From Promerops cafer (taxonomy: Eukaryota; Chordata; Aves; Passeriformes; Nectariniidae): a stretch of 64,000 nt of DNA. The position numbers and the translations under genes were made by a program. The stretch lies in the NCBI GenBank assembly GCA_013398275.1, contig VZSE01002470.1, positions 1,117,697 to 1,181,696 of the forward strand. The letters run 5' to 3'. Each line of letters opens with the position of its first letter. The first letter of the stretch is position 1. The notes under the pieces were generated by a model that worked only from the letters and a program-made list of their open reading frames with translations, had not been told where the DNA came from and did not search any database. This document shows, one piece after another, positions 50,094 to 62,925 of this stretch.

Positions 50094-51988
50094 ACAAAGA
50101 TCCTCAACAGCTTATTAAAATTCACACTTTGCTTCCAGTTTAACTTCTGATGGCCAGAAGGCAAATAGAAGTAAAATTCATCTGCAGGTAGATGCATCTA
50201 GTTTCAGGCATCCTTTTTCCAGGTAGGTAACTATAAATTCTGACACAGCCACAGCACAGATTTTGGGCTGTTGGGGTTTAATTTGGTAGGCTGGGTTTTT
50301 TAAAGGGGAGAAAGACAGGAAGAGCGAGGCTGAGAAACAGCCTGGGCTTCTGCAGGTTCTTACTATGGGCACATTCCTCATAACTGCAAACTGAGTTGGG
50401 CATTTTTTAAAATGTTCAGTACTGACTATACTGCAATATACCAAACTACTTCTTATTCTAATAATGCCACATAAAAATCAAGGAGCATCCACATCCTGGA
50501 CAAACCTCAACAGAATAATCAGCCAGCTTAGCCAGTGTCATAAAAGGCATCTATTATCAGCTGATCAGCTACGACCTTTCTAGGATTTAGCACTCTATCC
50601 TGCACAAGTAATCACCTCTGAAGACTCATTCTTGCCTGAACAGTTTGTAAATTACCTTTCTCAAACCAGTCTTTCTCAAAAGATCAACAGTTTTAAAAGC
50701 TGGCTCAATTCTTCTGGAAGTCTGATTTTTACAGTTTTGGGAGATTTATATAAAGTGTTCAAAAAAGACTAATGATGTGTTGCTGATCTGTGAAATTATA
50801 AAAAAATTTATTCAAAGAACTAGTGTTCCCATATGATATGTTAAAAAACCGTGCAGAAAAAAAATGTATAATATATCACACCACATTTTTTAATCACCCA
50901 AACCAGAAAACATCGGTCAGTTGCTTGTAAGAAGTTCTGCATATACTTGGAACTGAAGTGATTTCCAGTTTAAAAAAACAGGCAAAACAAAAACCAACAC
51001 ACCAAAACTCCCATACCAACTCACAATTTGTGTCCTTGCTATATATAGATTTATCTACAGTAGTGATAGAAGAGGTACACTGGATTTACAGGATTTTATG
51101 CTGTAGTGTGAGCTTCTTCAGAGACACAACACTGGAGACCAGGTTTTCTGCCTTGCTTTCTCTCATCTCTAATGTGCAGGATCCTCCCTCCAAGTGAGCA
51201 CAACTGACTCTATAATTCATGATCATTTTCTTGCCTGGTGCTTTTCTAGTGACAACAAAATCTGAATTGCACCCAGTGCTTCCACGCCTCTCCTGCAGCC
51301 AGCACAGCCTGAGCTCTGCAGGAGGGGGGCAGCCAGAGGACTGAGGGGTGGCACTAAGGGATCAGGCAGAATGTACACAAGACTATGAGGGATTCTACAG
51401 AAGCATCATTAAATCTCTGGCAATTTTGTGATATTATAAGCATAGAACATGAAGTACTACTTCACTGCCAGTACAATATATTCATCAATAATTCACAAGT
51501 GAACCTTGTTCCAATGAGATATAATTTGGTTAGAGCTCCTTTTAGTAAATAAAGTATAAATAAATTTGAATGGATTATAAATAAGTATGTTTTAAAATTT
51601 AAAACTGTTTAATCTTCTAAACTGGTCAATCTTTAGGTTGTGGTACATAACCAAATTCATGAGCAAAAACAGCTTTTGTACCATATCTCAAAATAAAGTG
51701 TTTTATAGCTTTTCTTCCTTCAGATTTACACTTCTAACAACATTATATCAACATTCAACAGTTACTTACAACATATAGCTGTAAAAAGAATCATCGCCAT
51801 GTGAAAATGTATTTTGACAAGACAGCCCCCCACACACACTTCCAGTAATTGCATCCTGTGCACTTTCACAGGAAAAGGAATTTTGAGAAAGAGGAAGGGT
51901 GAAGACAGATATATGTTCTGTATCCTAAGAAGGAATAATAGTAAAAAAATATCAGGGTATTCTACCCAGACCAGGGAAAATTCTCCAT

Positions 51989-52110
51989 TATAGAGTCATT
52001 TAGGTTGGAAAGGACCTTTAAGATAATTGATTGAGTCCAACCACAAACCCAACACTGCTACATCCACCACTGAGCCAGGTCCCTGAGCACTGTGCCAAAT
52101 CTGCTCATGG
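51989..52110 (-). mobile_element. CR1 LINE 3'-end fragment
   Basis: TAGAGTCATTTAGGTTGGAAAGGACCTTTAAG in pieces (GGTTGGAAAGGACC, GAGTCCAACC), followed by CACTGAGCCAGGTCCCTGAG, is the reverse of a CR1 terminus. It lies in intron 1, sense with PRKAR2A. Confidence 0.85.
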
Positions 52111-52847
52111 ATGTCCGAAGTCTCAGCAAGAGGCTTGGACAAATAACATTCATTCTGACAATATTTGGATGTAACGATAAAAAATTCCTTGACCAAACTG
52201 AGCTGCAGCAGGTGGCAAGTGCTGCACGGTTCAGCTTCCAGATGAACGGATTTTTAGGAGCAGAACTTCTAGGATACAACTCCCCCGAGTCACACAGTGC
52301 TTCAAAACAAATGTACACACTGCAGATCTTCCAGCTATGAAAAGCTAAGAAAAGCTAAAACCACTAGCAAAATCAGTACACATCATGCAAAGTTACATTA
52401 CTTCATAGTGCTATGAAAAAATTGGTAAAGCAGTTAATAATTACATGTTTCCAGCAGTACGAAATAAAAATTACTTCACAGGGTTTTAGAGATGCTCATA
52501 AAAAATATAAATCGTGTTTATAGCTTTTTATCATAAAGTTACAGCATCTCAAGATTAGAAGTAAAAACATTGTATCCAGTGATGTTTAACACTACAGAAA
52601 TTGGTCTCTGAATATCACCACTCTGAATAGGATTAATTTTCAGCACTTTTATAACAAAACTACACATGGAATCTTCCCCCACCCCTCCCCAAAGGTGTAA
52701 AAGACAAGACTAAATGTTAATCTATTCTAGTAAGCCATCTTTCATAATTTATTAACCTGAGAACCCTGTCTTACAAATACTTACAAATTTTAATCGGAAA
52801 CACTGATTACATAAAATGTTTAAAAACTGTTTCTGAACAATTACTGT

Positions 52848-52873
52848 AAAAAAAAAAAAATTTTTTTTTAAAA
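52848..52873. repeat. Poly(A)-poly(T) palindromic run
   Basis: Thirteen A (52848-52860) are followed directly by nine T and then four A, a self-complementary homopolymer block in intron 1. Confidence 0.9.
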
Positions 52874-55800
52874 GAGGTAACTCAATCTTAGAATTTTCAT
52901 TCCAGGGCTGTCCAAGAGGAATCTTTCGGAGAGGGGTAACCCCCATACCCATGACAACCAGAGACTGACCAGCTCCTTCACTACAGATGTCCTTGAGGAA
53001 GCAATTCTTCCTGAACGATCACCATTAGCACAAGTGTTGCCACAGAAATAAGTGTTTACTGGAGCCTCACCAGGAAAAATAACACAAAAATATTTGTGGG
53101 TTTTTTTAAATTTCTTCTATGGAACACAGTTTTCTCAATAGGAAGCAGAAAACAATGTGCTGTCCCAAGGGAGGAAGAACCAAAATGGAAATGAAGAGCC
53201 ATTGTGACATCCTGCTTTATAGCAGTTTGTCAATATGCAATCACCAAGAATGAGGAAATTGGCACTACAGCTGATTCAAAAATACAGAGGAAAACTACAA
53301 AGCAGTTTCTCCACCCTCATCCAAAAACCACATTTCATTCCCCACACAAACTCCACACGTTTTTACAATGTTCTGCAAGGAAAATGCTCCGATCCAGAAG
53401 GACAGAAGGGTGACTGGTGGGAGAACATGCACTTTCCCTCCAATCTGCAATCCCAACCCTTCTTCCTCAACAGTTTAGAGTGGGATTTTGTGACAATTTG
53501 CTCAGTTCTACTGGTGAGGCACCTGATCCGATCATCTTGGTCTGGACTTCACTAATACCCAAAAGGAATGCAGGGTTCCAGACTTCTGTAAGATGACCTC
53601 ACACCAAAAGCTGACATCACGCCAGCCCCTGCAGGCTAGAGACCATTTCTGAACAGAAGCAAAACTGTTCTGCAAGCCACCAGGAAATAAAAGGAGAGAA
53701 CAGAGAGTGCCTTAACATTTCTTACAAAATAAATGCCGTCGTTGGTTTTAAATGACAATAAAAGCAATGCTGCAGAAGGAACACCTGCAAGTCTCTACTT
53801 CATGCCTTGAAGAGCTGTTCCTAAAGATATTTTCTCCCCTAAAGGGAATTTCCACATCTATGCACAGAGAACTGCCACTCTCAATCATTTGCCATTTCTA
53901 CACAGAAGAGAAATGCCCCCGTATGGAAAGGACTAGCAGCAAAACTGCTATTAATAAAATGCTGGCCTTTATTATACATGACTTATTGTGTATTTATGAA
54001 ATAGAGGCCAAATCCTAGCAGTATGAAAACTGTAAGACAGGGTACTTTCTTCTAAATCTCCTCTTTCTTCTAAGTATTCTTCCCACTATAGCAGAGAACA
54101 CTGCCATCATCTCCACAATTCTCACAGGCCAAACACCAATGACCACAAAAGAGCTGCTTGTTCTGCACAATGGATTTCTGGAGTTTCCATCCAATGGCCC
54201 CTCTTTCAGATCCGTATTTTTAAAAGAAAAATATGCTTTTGCATTAAAGGATCTCATAAGCACACAACCTTCATTAGTATTACTCTCATAGTAAGACTGT
54301 GCAAGTCTTTTATACAAGAGCATTTTGTCCACACTCAGATTTCCCAAATTCCCCCCCCACCCCAGTTGCTTTTCTAACAATGTTTTTGTGATTTATTTTT
54401 TCCCTTGTCTGTTTCATATTACGGTGAGGTATAAAGACATTAAAACTGCAGACTGGAGAAGAGTACACACCATTCTCTGTGGAACTGATGTACCTCAAAA
54501 AAAAAAATTAAATCTACGTGAATCAAAGAATCTTAATGTATCAAAAACCACCAAACAATTGTTACATACCAAAGAAGTACCGATGCAAAGACAGGCATGG
54601 AACACAAAGCAGCATAACTAAAGGAATCTAAAGGACCATTGCAGAGGAAGGAATAACATCCCTCTAAAAGAGGAACCAGTACATTTGTTGAGTTATATTT
54701 ATTACTGTCTCCCTCTTCTTTCACAAGAAAATATGAATGATCATTCATGAAGCTGAAAACGTTACTGAAGCCAGTGGGAAACATTCATAGCTCATCTTGG
54801 CTACATTTCCAGTCTTCATTTGAATAATGAGCAACTGCTCTGTCAGACATTAACGTTTTTAATGACTGACTGGTGAATAGCTTGAAGTGAGCTTGTTCTC
54901 TGCTGTCTCCTCCTCTTCCCCGAGATCTCCATTGTTCTATTTTAGGTAAGAGGGTACAAGAAAACTTCAGTATTAGCATGAGGGGAACACTGACAGAATT
55001 GTCTCAGCATTCTAATATTAGTTTACTAAATGAACAAAAAATAGCAAAGTTAAATAGAAGCTAATGTTCAGTACAATATCTAGTACTGATATACAGTATC
55101 TTCCTTTAGCTTAATTTTAGAACCAGCTAGAAGAATACAATTTCAGAAGTTTCATACAACTTTTCTTACAATAAATTTCTTCAACATGGAAACACAGGAT
55201 TTTAAGAATTCAGCAATTATTTATAATGGCTAGTTACCCACTTCCTTCATAGTTATGCTCTTTTAGAGGCTAGCACACAGAATAACGGCAGGATGCCAAC
55301 AGAGCAGAAACAGTCAAGAATTTATCTGTACAGTTACAGCAACTATCTAAAGCTCTTTTGGAAAATAACAAGCTTAAGAGTTATGTGAAAGGTTACTACA
55401 AATACAAATTTAAATGAAATTTTAAACAAAGAAAAAAAAAATACTGCATGCTTCCTCACATTTTAGGACATACTGATCACTTAAAGCAGAACAATTATCT
55501 CAAGCCACTAACTGCAAAATGAATCAAGAGGGTATCTTTCTCAAGAGATTGTAAGGAATATCTAATACATGTTACAGGAATATTAACAGTGCTGAGGGCA
55601 AGACATTACAAATAACTCTAAGTGTACTATGTCAAAATTGCAAGAAACTTAGCTTTCATAATTAATATAGAAGTTCATCCTTCCTGATGTAAACCAATAT
55701 ACATTTAGCAATATCCAGGGATATCTGAATTTCAGCCAACCCATCTATAATTCTCTGTTTCTCAGCCAGTAAGCACCTTTTATCTCTTTACTTCATACTT

Positions 55801-56587
55801 CTAGTTCTTTTACTATCTCAGGTAAGGATGTATTACAGACACATTCTGATTAACTTTCCTTTGTACAGAGGATTACTGATGAAACATTCCTTCACGCCCC
55901 ATTGAGCTACAATTGGTGGCTTCCTTAGAACTACATTACTTAGTTCAAAAAATTCCTAGTCTAACCTTGTAACACAGTAATTGCAACCTTAAGAACAGAT
56001 GTTGAAAAGCAATTTTATTGTGATAAACAAATACAGAAGCAAAAAGGCCTCCAGGGAAAAAAAATGTATTTACATGTTCTGTCCAAGCAACTAAGCAACT
56101 AAAAACTAGTAGAATCAGTCTTCCTTAATACTTAGTTTATCTTCAAAATTCCCCCATGAGAACAAGACAAATATAGGGAATGAAGTTCCATTAGTACTAA
56201 CAGCAGCTACTCTACTTAATCCTTCAGATTTAAGTCATGGAGAACTGCCTCTGTAAAAGCAAAGACGTGCAAGTATAGCAGCTGCACAACAGTAGTCCAC
56301 TTCATATTTTTTATGTTATACACATTCAAGATACCGTGCTGCCAAAAATTAATAAAATTAGAAAATTAAATGCAGAAATATATTCCTCTTAAAACACAGA
56401 TGCATCACTAATACTTTGCTTTACAATTATTTCATGTCATTGATGGAGATCGAAGAATAAATAAAACTCTAAAGCTTCTTCTATACCTTCTGGCTACTAG
56501 GCTTGTTTGAACATACCTTTTAAAGCATAAAGCAAGAATGTGCATTTCTTTTCTTTGTATACCAAATTCAAAGGTCTAATGCAGTCA

Positions 56588-56655
56588 GATCATAGAATTG
56601 TTTAAGGTGGAAAAGACCCTTAAGATTACTGAGTCCAATCATTAACCCAGCTTTT
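56588..56655 (-). mobile_element. CR1 LINE 3'-end fragment
   Basis: ATCATAGAATTGTTTAAGG, GGAAAAGACCCTTAAGATTA and GAGTCCAATCATTAACCCAG show the reverse-oriented CR1 terminus. Only about 70 bp remain. Confidence 0.82.
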
Positions 56656-59600
56656 TCCTCCACCTCTCTAAAAATCTAGAGACTACTTAAGTAGAGCACA
56701 AAACACCTTTGTTATAACTACTGGTTTTAAAAAAAAGGTATGCAGAACTAGTAATTATCAGATTATGAAGGTGTTCACTGTACTACCTAGATTTTAAATG
56801 CAGTAGCTACTCTTTGGACTGAATTTGTATTGCACATTTGAGGAGAGTGCTACTGTGCTTTACTGCCAGTTAATTAACAGTTAAGGATGAAGCAGGTAGG
56901 TGAAAGCACTAGTAAAAAGTTCAAAGTACTTTAATTTTAAAGCTGATGGTATCTCACAGCAGTAAGGGCAATATCCCATGAATCTGAATTCCATCTGAAA
57001 ACTTGAACAGTATTTTTCAAAAGGACCGCTATTCTTCTTATGCTATACTGCAAAAGTTTTAACATCATCCAACTCCTATAATTCAATAAATTTCATTGAA
57101 TTATTTCAAGAAAACAGCAAGGAGTTATGCCTAACCTGTGAATTGATGTAGGCAGAGCCTAAATGCTTTGTAATTGATATAACACAGTGATTTCTGAGGA
57201 ATTCCACAGGACATCAGTTCAGAATAAGAAAGCATACAAAAATGATGCTTAAAAATAAGATAAGCAATCTAAAACAGGTTTAATTTAATACCAAGTGTTT
57301 CCATTACCAATTAAAAAATTATATATTTCAAAGATGCACTGAACTCTTACTCTGTACCACATTCAAGTTCTAACGATGTAAACGAGCATTTCTCTACTCC
57401 CTTCTGCTCACACATTCAACTGATGTTTTAAAGATGACATTTAGCAAATCCTCAAATTTTAATTGAAAAGCTCAGTGCAGAGTTAAAGAATCTTTTCACC
57501 TGTCCATCCAGATTCATAAGCACCATTTCCCATCACAAAAAGAAAGCATACTGAAGATGATTATTTCAAAAGCAAAATACTAAGAAGGGCTCTCTTTTGC
57601 TCAGGGAGCAGCTGAAAAGCACATCATCTTTCCTTCAATACCAAGGCAAAATCCAAAGAAGGAAAAATTTTATTTGCTATAAAATACCTGTAGTTAGTTG
57701 AAACATCTGAGTTGCTCAAGTTAGTATAACCCCAAAAATATTTCAGTCCCATTGTTAGTTATACTTAATACCCTCAAGAACACATACAGGTGGTTTTATT
57801 GTAACAAAAAATAAGATAAAACAGCAAGTTAATCGTGCAGCATTTTACACCTTTGTGCAGCTGCCTTAGGGGATGGGGAAGCAGAGCCTCTGCCTTCCTT
57901 CAGGTGTGCTCCTCAACAGGAAGTTTCCCAAAGCAGTAACTCAAACAGTGATCAGACATTTCTGTGGCATTAATTTCACAGTCTTAACACATCCATTCAG
58001 AGCCTGCTTTTTAAGAGTACAAGTGTCATGGTCAAGGACACACTTTAAGAATACGTATCTGTCCTTGGTTACATTCTCAGGCTGATTTTTGAAGGTTTTG
58101 CTTTGCACCTTTCCCAGCCCTCCCAACTTCTCAATTCTGCAGTTATACCAAACAAATAGAGGCTCTGAGGAAAGCTTTGTATCTCTTAAATTCTCTGCCA
58201 CAGCCCAGTGGATAAATGTTTCTGGGGGCTCCCCCACAACTATCATCATTTTATTTCCACACAATGCCTTACACTGTACTCTGCTGAACAGCCACATCCT
58301 GGTGTCCTTTGATCACATGTACATAAACAGTTACAATGAAGGATGAAACTGCAGGGGGGTCAGACAGGAAACATAAACCTGGAAATAATTTCCTAAGCAT
58401 CACCTAAGAGTGATCATCCTAAGAGAATAAAAGTCTTTTTTTGTAGCCTAGCTAGTTTCAGTGACTTTTATCACATGGATGGAGTTCCACTATGGCATCA
58501 CTATGACTACTTGAAGACATTTGCCACACGGTTTACACCAAAGGCCAAGACCTCCTTCTGATTTATTCTTGCTTCTATTACCATATGCACTCAGGGCACA
58601 CAAAAAAAACCCCACATAACTTATCTCAAACGTTATCTCAGTCTGAGTGTGCAGATGCAGCCTAGAGACACACACAGATTAAATACTGGGCCAGACACAC
58701 ACACACGAAGACAAGCACATTATTTGTGAAGATCTTTCCTACTCCCAACATATACAGTAAGGGTAATTATTTAAACTAGCTTTAAGTTTCCTTATCATAA
58801 TAATTTACAAAAACAACTGCTCAATTTCATCTTTTTATTTATAACCAGACGTGGAAACATGTTTAAAACATCCATTTGACCTGTCACGGCAACTGAAAGG
58901 TAACAAAGCATAACCTAGGAAAGCACAGTGAAATTCACTGAAGTTTTTCCTAAATTGTCTTAAGATGAAAAACTGCAGTCTTTACAAACAGTATTCTGGT
59001 CCATCCAATGAAATTATCTGACTCTCTCACTGTGTATGTTTTCCCTATCTCCATGTCTTCTTTAAATACTAAGCAGATATAAGCACGCAGGCTCTTATCT
59101 TCCACAGGGCACAAGTATTGTCCTACCTATGACAGTCATTGGGTATCAGAACCTCTAATTTAACATTTTTCATTGATAGAGACAACAATTAGCATATAGC
59201 CATGGTTGACTGTCACCCACACTGTTAAACAATGCAAGAAAGAATCATTTCCCTGACCCTGCAGAGGGATCCTCACCTGCTGTCACAGAGAACATGGCAC
59301 TGTTCCTGGGAAACCACAAGGGGGGAACAGCATGGGTTTTTGGATAAGAAGCAAAACAGCATTACTGACAGTGGCACTTGCACAAAGGGCTCTACTACAA
59401 GTGACAGTGCCCAGCCTTGTTAATTTAATTTTCTCTCTGACTAAGATAGAAAGATGATAAGCAGAAACATGAAGCAAAGGAACCACCCTTCTCCTTTGGA
59501 CGGCCTCACTATGTAAAGCTGCCTGCCACCATTAAATTCTTACATTTTTATCTGAAAACATTTAACTTCAGAGGATCCCTCCAGCTGCAGTTGCAACATA

Positions 59601-59714
59601 CAGAAAGAAGATTTCACACTTACTTCCTGAAGACACTATTTCAAACCCCAAATCTAGGTAAACTGATCACAAAATAGCAAAATTGCACTCAAAGACATTT
59701 GATGTTCTGGTGGA

Positions 59715-59772
59715 GTGGGTTTTTTGTTTGGTTTTGTTTGTTAGCTGGGGTTTTTTTTGTGGTTTGGGTTCC
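59715..59772. repeat. G/T-rich low-complexity tract
   Basis: Words GTTTTTTG, TTTGGTTTTG, TTTGTTAG and GGGGTTTTTTTTG repeat over about 60 bases in intron 1. No element was recognised beside it. Confidence 0.75.
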
Positions 59773-61004
59773 TTTCTCTTTTTTAAGGAAAATATTAAAT
59801 ACAAAGACAATTCATGTTTTTAAGAGTTACATCCAACTATCTACTGAAATTTTTCCAATGCGGAGTTCAATTTTAAAATACATTCTGCAAGAAACTCTGA
59901 CTTCTTTCATATTTAGAGATGTTTGAAAATACTGCCGACTTGGTTGCAGGGCAAAAAACACTTGTAATTTCCATAAATCTCTGCTAATACTTGAACATTC
60001 CCTTAACTTCAGTTCAGTCACCACCAGTGTCCACATCTTTACCCTTCACCTTTCATCTATTCTTCTTCATGCCCTAAACAGAACTTCTCTCTCATGAGAA
60101 AAAACATCCAAATCCAGACAGTGATTGCAAGCTTTGGATTTTCAATCCATTCTGACTGTACGTTTCAATCTTGTCCTCTCGTACATTCCATGTCCTGTTA
60201 GTGTATTTTCAAGAACTTAAGATACGGTTCACTTTGAGAAGTTCCCAGCCTAAAAGTGCTGCAAAAATAGCTGGTGTCTCAATGCTTCCTCAATAAAAAA
60301 AAATTATTTTTTCCATAGCTTAATTTCTTTCTGTTTCTCTAAAACTGTTAACCAGGGAATAGATGTTAAGAACACACTTCACCCACAAGGTGACATCCAG
60401 TAATTGGTCTAAAAGAGGATCCTCTATCAATAAAAGTCAGAAACCTTTACGTTATAGGTCAAGGGCACAAGACCTTCAAACGAGGGCACTGAAAGTTCAG
60501 GGAAAGCACGCCTTTTCTCACCTTTCCCTCCCCTTTAAGCTACTTTCTAAAAATGAGAAAGTATTCAGTGATTTCGGGTCCAAAATTCTGGGCGTGACAA
60601 GTACCACCATTCACAGGCTTTTTAAATAACTTCTCACAGTGAGGCTCAATTACAGCCCAAATTACAAACACTATGCATAGCCTGAAACACACAGCACAAT
60701 TCTGACAGAATAAAAATATCACAAGTGGCATTTCATTGTCCAGCTCAGGTTAAGTACCTATTCCATCTTCGAGACTGGCAGTATAAACAGCAATATACAG
60801 GTGGCTTTGAATTTTAATATGTTGTTAAATAGCAAAAGTTATGCCAGTGCTTTATAGTAGCCACTTTAAATACACAACAGCCGCAATAAACCACCCCAGT
60901 TTCAGCGAAAAAATCCCAACCATACTCGTCCACAATGATTTAAAGACAGAAATATAAAGATAAGTACAGAAGAGGTTGCACAATAACACATGATCTTCCC
61001 TGTC

Positions 61005-61900
61005 ACATGCTTGGCAGCGCGCTCGCTGCCCGGCGATACCCGGTCAGACCCCGGGGCACTTCGGCCGCCCAGGGCAGCGCCGGACACCCCCGGCACGGGG
61101 CTCTGGCCGAAGCGTCGGGGCGATCCGGGGCTCCCGGAGCACGGCCGGCAGCCCACGGGGAGCGGGAGTCGGCGGCACCGCGGGGCTGCGGGAGGCGGCG
61201 GAGCCTCTCCCCCATTCAATCCCTCCTTGCTGCCCGCTCTGCCCANNNNNNNNNNNNNNNNNNNNNNNNNNNNNNNNNNNNNNNNNNNNNNNNNNNNNNN
61301 NNNNNNNNNNNNNNNNNNNNNNNNNNNNNNNNNNNNNNNNNNNNNNNNNNNNNNNNNNNNNNNNNNNNNNNNNNNNNNNNNNNNNNNNNNNNNNNNNNNN
61401 NNNNNNNNNNNNNNNNNNNNNNNNNNNNNNNNNNNNNNNNNNNNNNNNNNNNNNNNNNNNNNNNNNNNNNNNNNNNNNNNNNNNNNNNNNNNNNNNNNNN
61501 NNNNNNNNNNNNNNNNNNNNNNNNNNNNNNNNNNNNNNNNNNNNNNNNNNNNNNNNNNNNNNNNNNNNNNNNNNNNNNNNNNNNNNNNNNNNNNNNNNNN
61601 NNNNNNNNNNNNNNNNNNNNNNNNNNNNNNNNNNNNNNNCGGCGGGGCCGGGGCGGGAGCGGGGAGCGGGCACGGGAGGCGGGGGAGGCTCGGCCGGAGA
61701 CGGGGTGGTTCGCTGGGTGCGTGCCTAGATGGTTCCGCTCTTTGGAGAGCTGGTGGGCGCCCGCCGTTCTGCGCCCGCCGGAGTCGTTAAACCCCGGTCA
61801 CGGCGGGGTGGGCCGGGGGTGAGCGGGGTTGGGAAACCTCTGGGCCAAAGCTGGCGGCGGGATGTGGGGAGGGGTGGAGGTCAGGCAGGCGCCTCTTGGC
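61005..61900 (-). promoter_or_regulatory. PRKAR2A: CpG island spanning the PRKAR2A promoter, with assembly gap
   Basis: Dense CpG and GC on both sides of the N gap: 61005-61245 on the left and 61640 to about 61880 on the right. GC boxes (GGGGCGGGAGCGGGG) lie at 61650-61665. AT-rich DNA resumes near 61910. Its place at the 5' end of a minus-strand housekeeping gene indicates the PRKAR2A promoter. No TATA box was seen. The left part is interpreted as the start of intron 1, the right part as upstream promoter; the transcription start is probably in the gap. The open frames across this region are products of scarce stop codons and of Ns. Confidence 0.8.
61246..61639 (-). other. PRKAR2A: Assembly gap (394 N), probable site of PRKAR2A exon 1
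   Basis: A run of 394 unknown bases sits in the middle of the CpG island. Exon 1 of RII-alpha carries the start codon and the N-terminal dimerisation and AKAP-docking helices, about 87 residues. No sequence resembling these helices was seen between exon 2 and the right end of the window. The position and the size of the hole both fit exon 1. This is inference, since the bases are unknown. Confidence 0.7.
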
Positions 61901-61965
61901 CGTCGCTGCTGCATTTTTATTTTTTCTGATTTCACATCAGTGACCCCGTGCACTCATTTCTTGTC

Positions 61966-62500
61966 AGAATCACAGAACAATTAGGTTGGAAAAGACCTCT
62001 GAGATCATTGAGTGCAGTCTTTGACCAAACACCATCGTGTCTAGACCATGACACTGAGTGCCACGTCCAGTCTTCCCTTAAACACATCCAGGGACGGTGG
62101 CTCCACCACCTCCCTGGGCAGCCTGTTCCAATATCTAGTCACCCTTTCTGTGAAAGGATTCCATCTAATGTCCAACCTAAGCCTCCCCTGGCACAGCTTG
62201 AGGCCACGTCCTCTTGTCCTGTTGACGGCTGCCTGGGAGAAGAGACCAATTCCCACCTGGCTGCACTCTCCTTTCAGGTACGAGTAGGAAGCAATAAGAT
62301 CCCCCCGAGCTTCCTTTTCTCCACACAAAACATCCCCAGCTCCCCCAGCTTCTCCTCATCAGACTGGTGTTCCAGACCCTTCCTCAGCTCCATTCCCTTC
62401 TCCGGACTCACTCCAGCCCCTCAATGTCCTTCCTGAATAGAGGGGACCAGAACCAGACACGGCAGTCAAGGTGTGGCCTCACCAATGCCAAGGACAGAGG
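61966..62500 (-). mobile_element. CR1 LINE 3' fragment, about 530 bp
   Basis: Minus-oriented: starts on plus with AGAATCACAGAACAATTAGG and GGTTGGAAAAGACCTCTGAG. Its minus-strand translation still reads NPFTERVTRYWNRLPREVVE and PSLDVFKGRLDVAL at about 62050-62160, the C-terminal end typical of CR1 ORF2. The frame is broken further upstream. It is better preserved than the intronic copies, and lies just upstream of the PRKAR2A CpG island in the same orientation as the gene. The right limit is approximate. Confidence 0.88.
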
Positions 62501-62583
62501 TTCTCCTTCCTCCCGGAGCATGTGAGGGTGTTTCAAAGCTCCCCCAGGAGCAGGAGAATGAGGTTTTTTTCACCTTGGTCAGG

Positions 62584-62616
62584 TCCAACCAAACTTCCAT
62601 CCAGTTCTTGGTTGGA
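62584..62616. repeat. Short inverted repeat
   Basis: TCCAACCAA at 62584-62592 and TTGGTTGGA at 62608-62616 are perfect 9-bp arms around a 15-base loop, between the two CR1 fragments. No role is apparent. Confidence 0.8.
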
Positions 62617-62763
62617 GTTAGATTTAGGACCTATCAGCCCCATGTTCTTTCAGAATTATGTCATTAGAGATCAATTCTTAAGTCAGTGCAAGAGAAGCAG
62701 CATGGAGGTCTTCACACCTTTTGGTAAACACTGAATAGAGCCATGATATAGTTCCACGATAAG

Positions 62764-62925
62764 GAACCCTAAAGATCACCTAGTTCCAAACCCTCTGCCA
62801 TGGTCAGGAACACCTTCCACTAGACCAGGTTGCTCCAAACCCCATCCAATCTGGCCTTGAACACTTCCAGGCATGGGGCATCCACAACTCTGCACAACCT
62901 GTGCCAGTGCCTCGTCACCCACATA
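62764..62925 (-). mobile_element. CR1 LINE 3'-end fragment
   Basis: AAAGATCACCTAGTTCCAAA, TGGCCTTGAACACTTCCAGG, CATGGGGCATCCACAACTCT and GTGCCAGTGCCTCGTCACCC follow the reverse of the CR1 terminus in order. It is a second, separate CR1 insertion upstream of the gene. Confidence 0.88.

Larger units (their letters stand above)
5312..61245 (-). other. PRKAR2A: PRKAR2A gene, cAMP-dependent protein kinase regulatory subunit II-alpha (exons 2-11 visible; gap side of exon 1 unresolved)
   Basis: The RII-alpha subunit holds the PKA catalytic subunit inactive as an R2C2 holoenzyme, releases it on cAMP binding, and is tethered by A-kinase anchoring proteins. Ten exons on the minus strand code in one continuous frame for about 315 residues plus one split codon. 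The human protein has 404 residues, so the missing part fits one exon of roughly 260 coding bases. Visible in order are the RRVS inhibitor site, the acidic EEEED linker, cAMP-binding domain A with FGELALMYNTPRAA, and domain B with FGELALVTNKPRAA. The C-terminus ends in DPGN. Alpha rather than beta identity rests on YDIVVAKDNQ in domain A, VGEVKCLVMD, and the MFGSSMDL tail. No frameshift or stop interrupts the exons, so the gene looks intact. The right limit given is the edge of the N gap; the real 5' end lies in or beyond it. Confidence 0.96.
37548..61245 (-). other. PRKAR2A: PRKAR2A intron 1 (at least 23.7 kb)
   Basis: No further exon is visible between exon 2 and the N gap, so this is taken as intron 1. 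It carries CR1 fragments at 49546-50093, 51989-52110 and 56588-56655, poly(A) at 47999-48017, an A/T palindromic run at 52848-52869 and short CA runs near 46985 and 58697. A 158-codon plus-strand open frame at 46396-46872 has no known domain. The last 240 bases (from about 61005) are CpG-rich and belong to the promoter island. Because exon 1 is not seen, the right boundary is approximate. Confidence 0.8.

Noticed and set aside
5312..61245. Possibility that the gene is PRKAR2B
   Set aside because: Domain A reads YDIVVAKDNQ, and domain B and the C-terminus read VGEVKCLVMD and MFGSSMDL, all alpha-type. Beta differs at these places.
60990..61822. Long open frames on both strands across the gap
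   Set aside because: Their length comes from a run of Ns and from scarce stop codons in GC-rich DNA; flanking residues resemble no known protein.
62041..62328. 95-codon minus-strand open frame
   Set aside because: Its translation is the CR1 ORF2 C-terminus (WNRLPREVVE type) and it lies inside a truncated CR1 element, so it is not a host gene.
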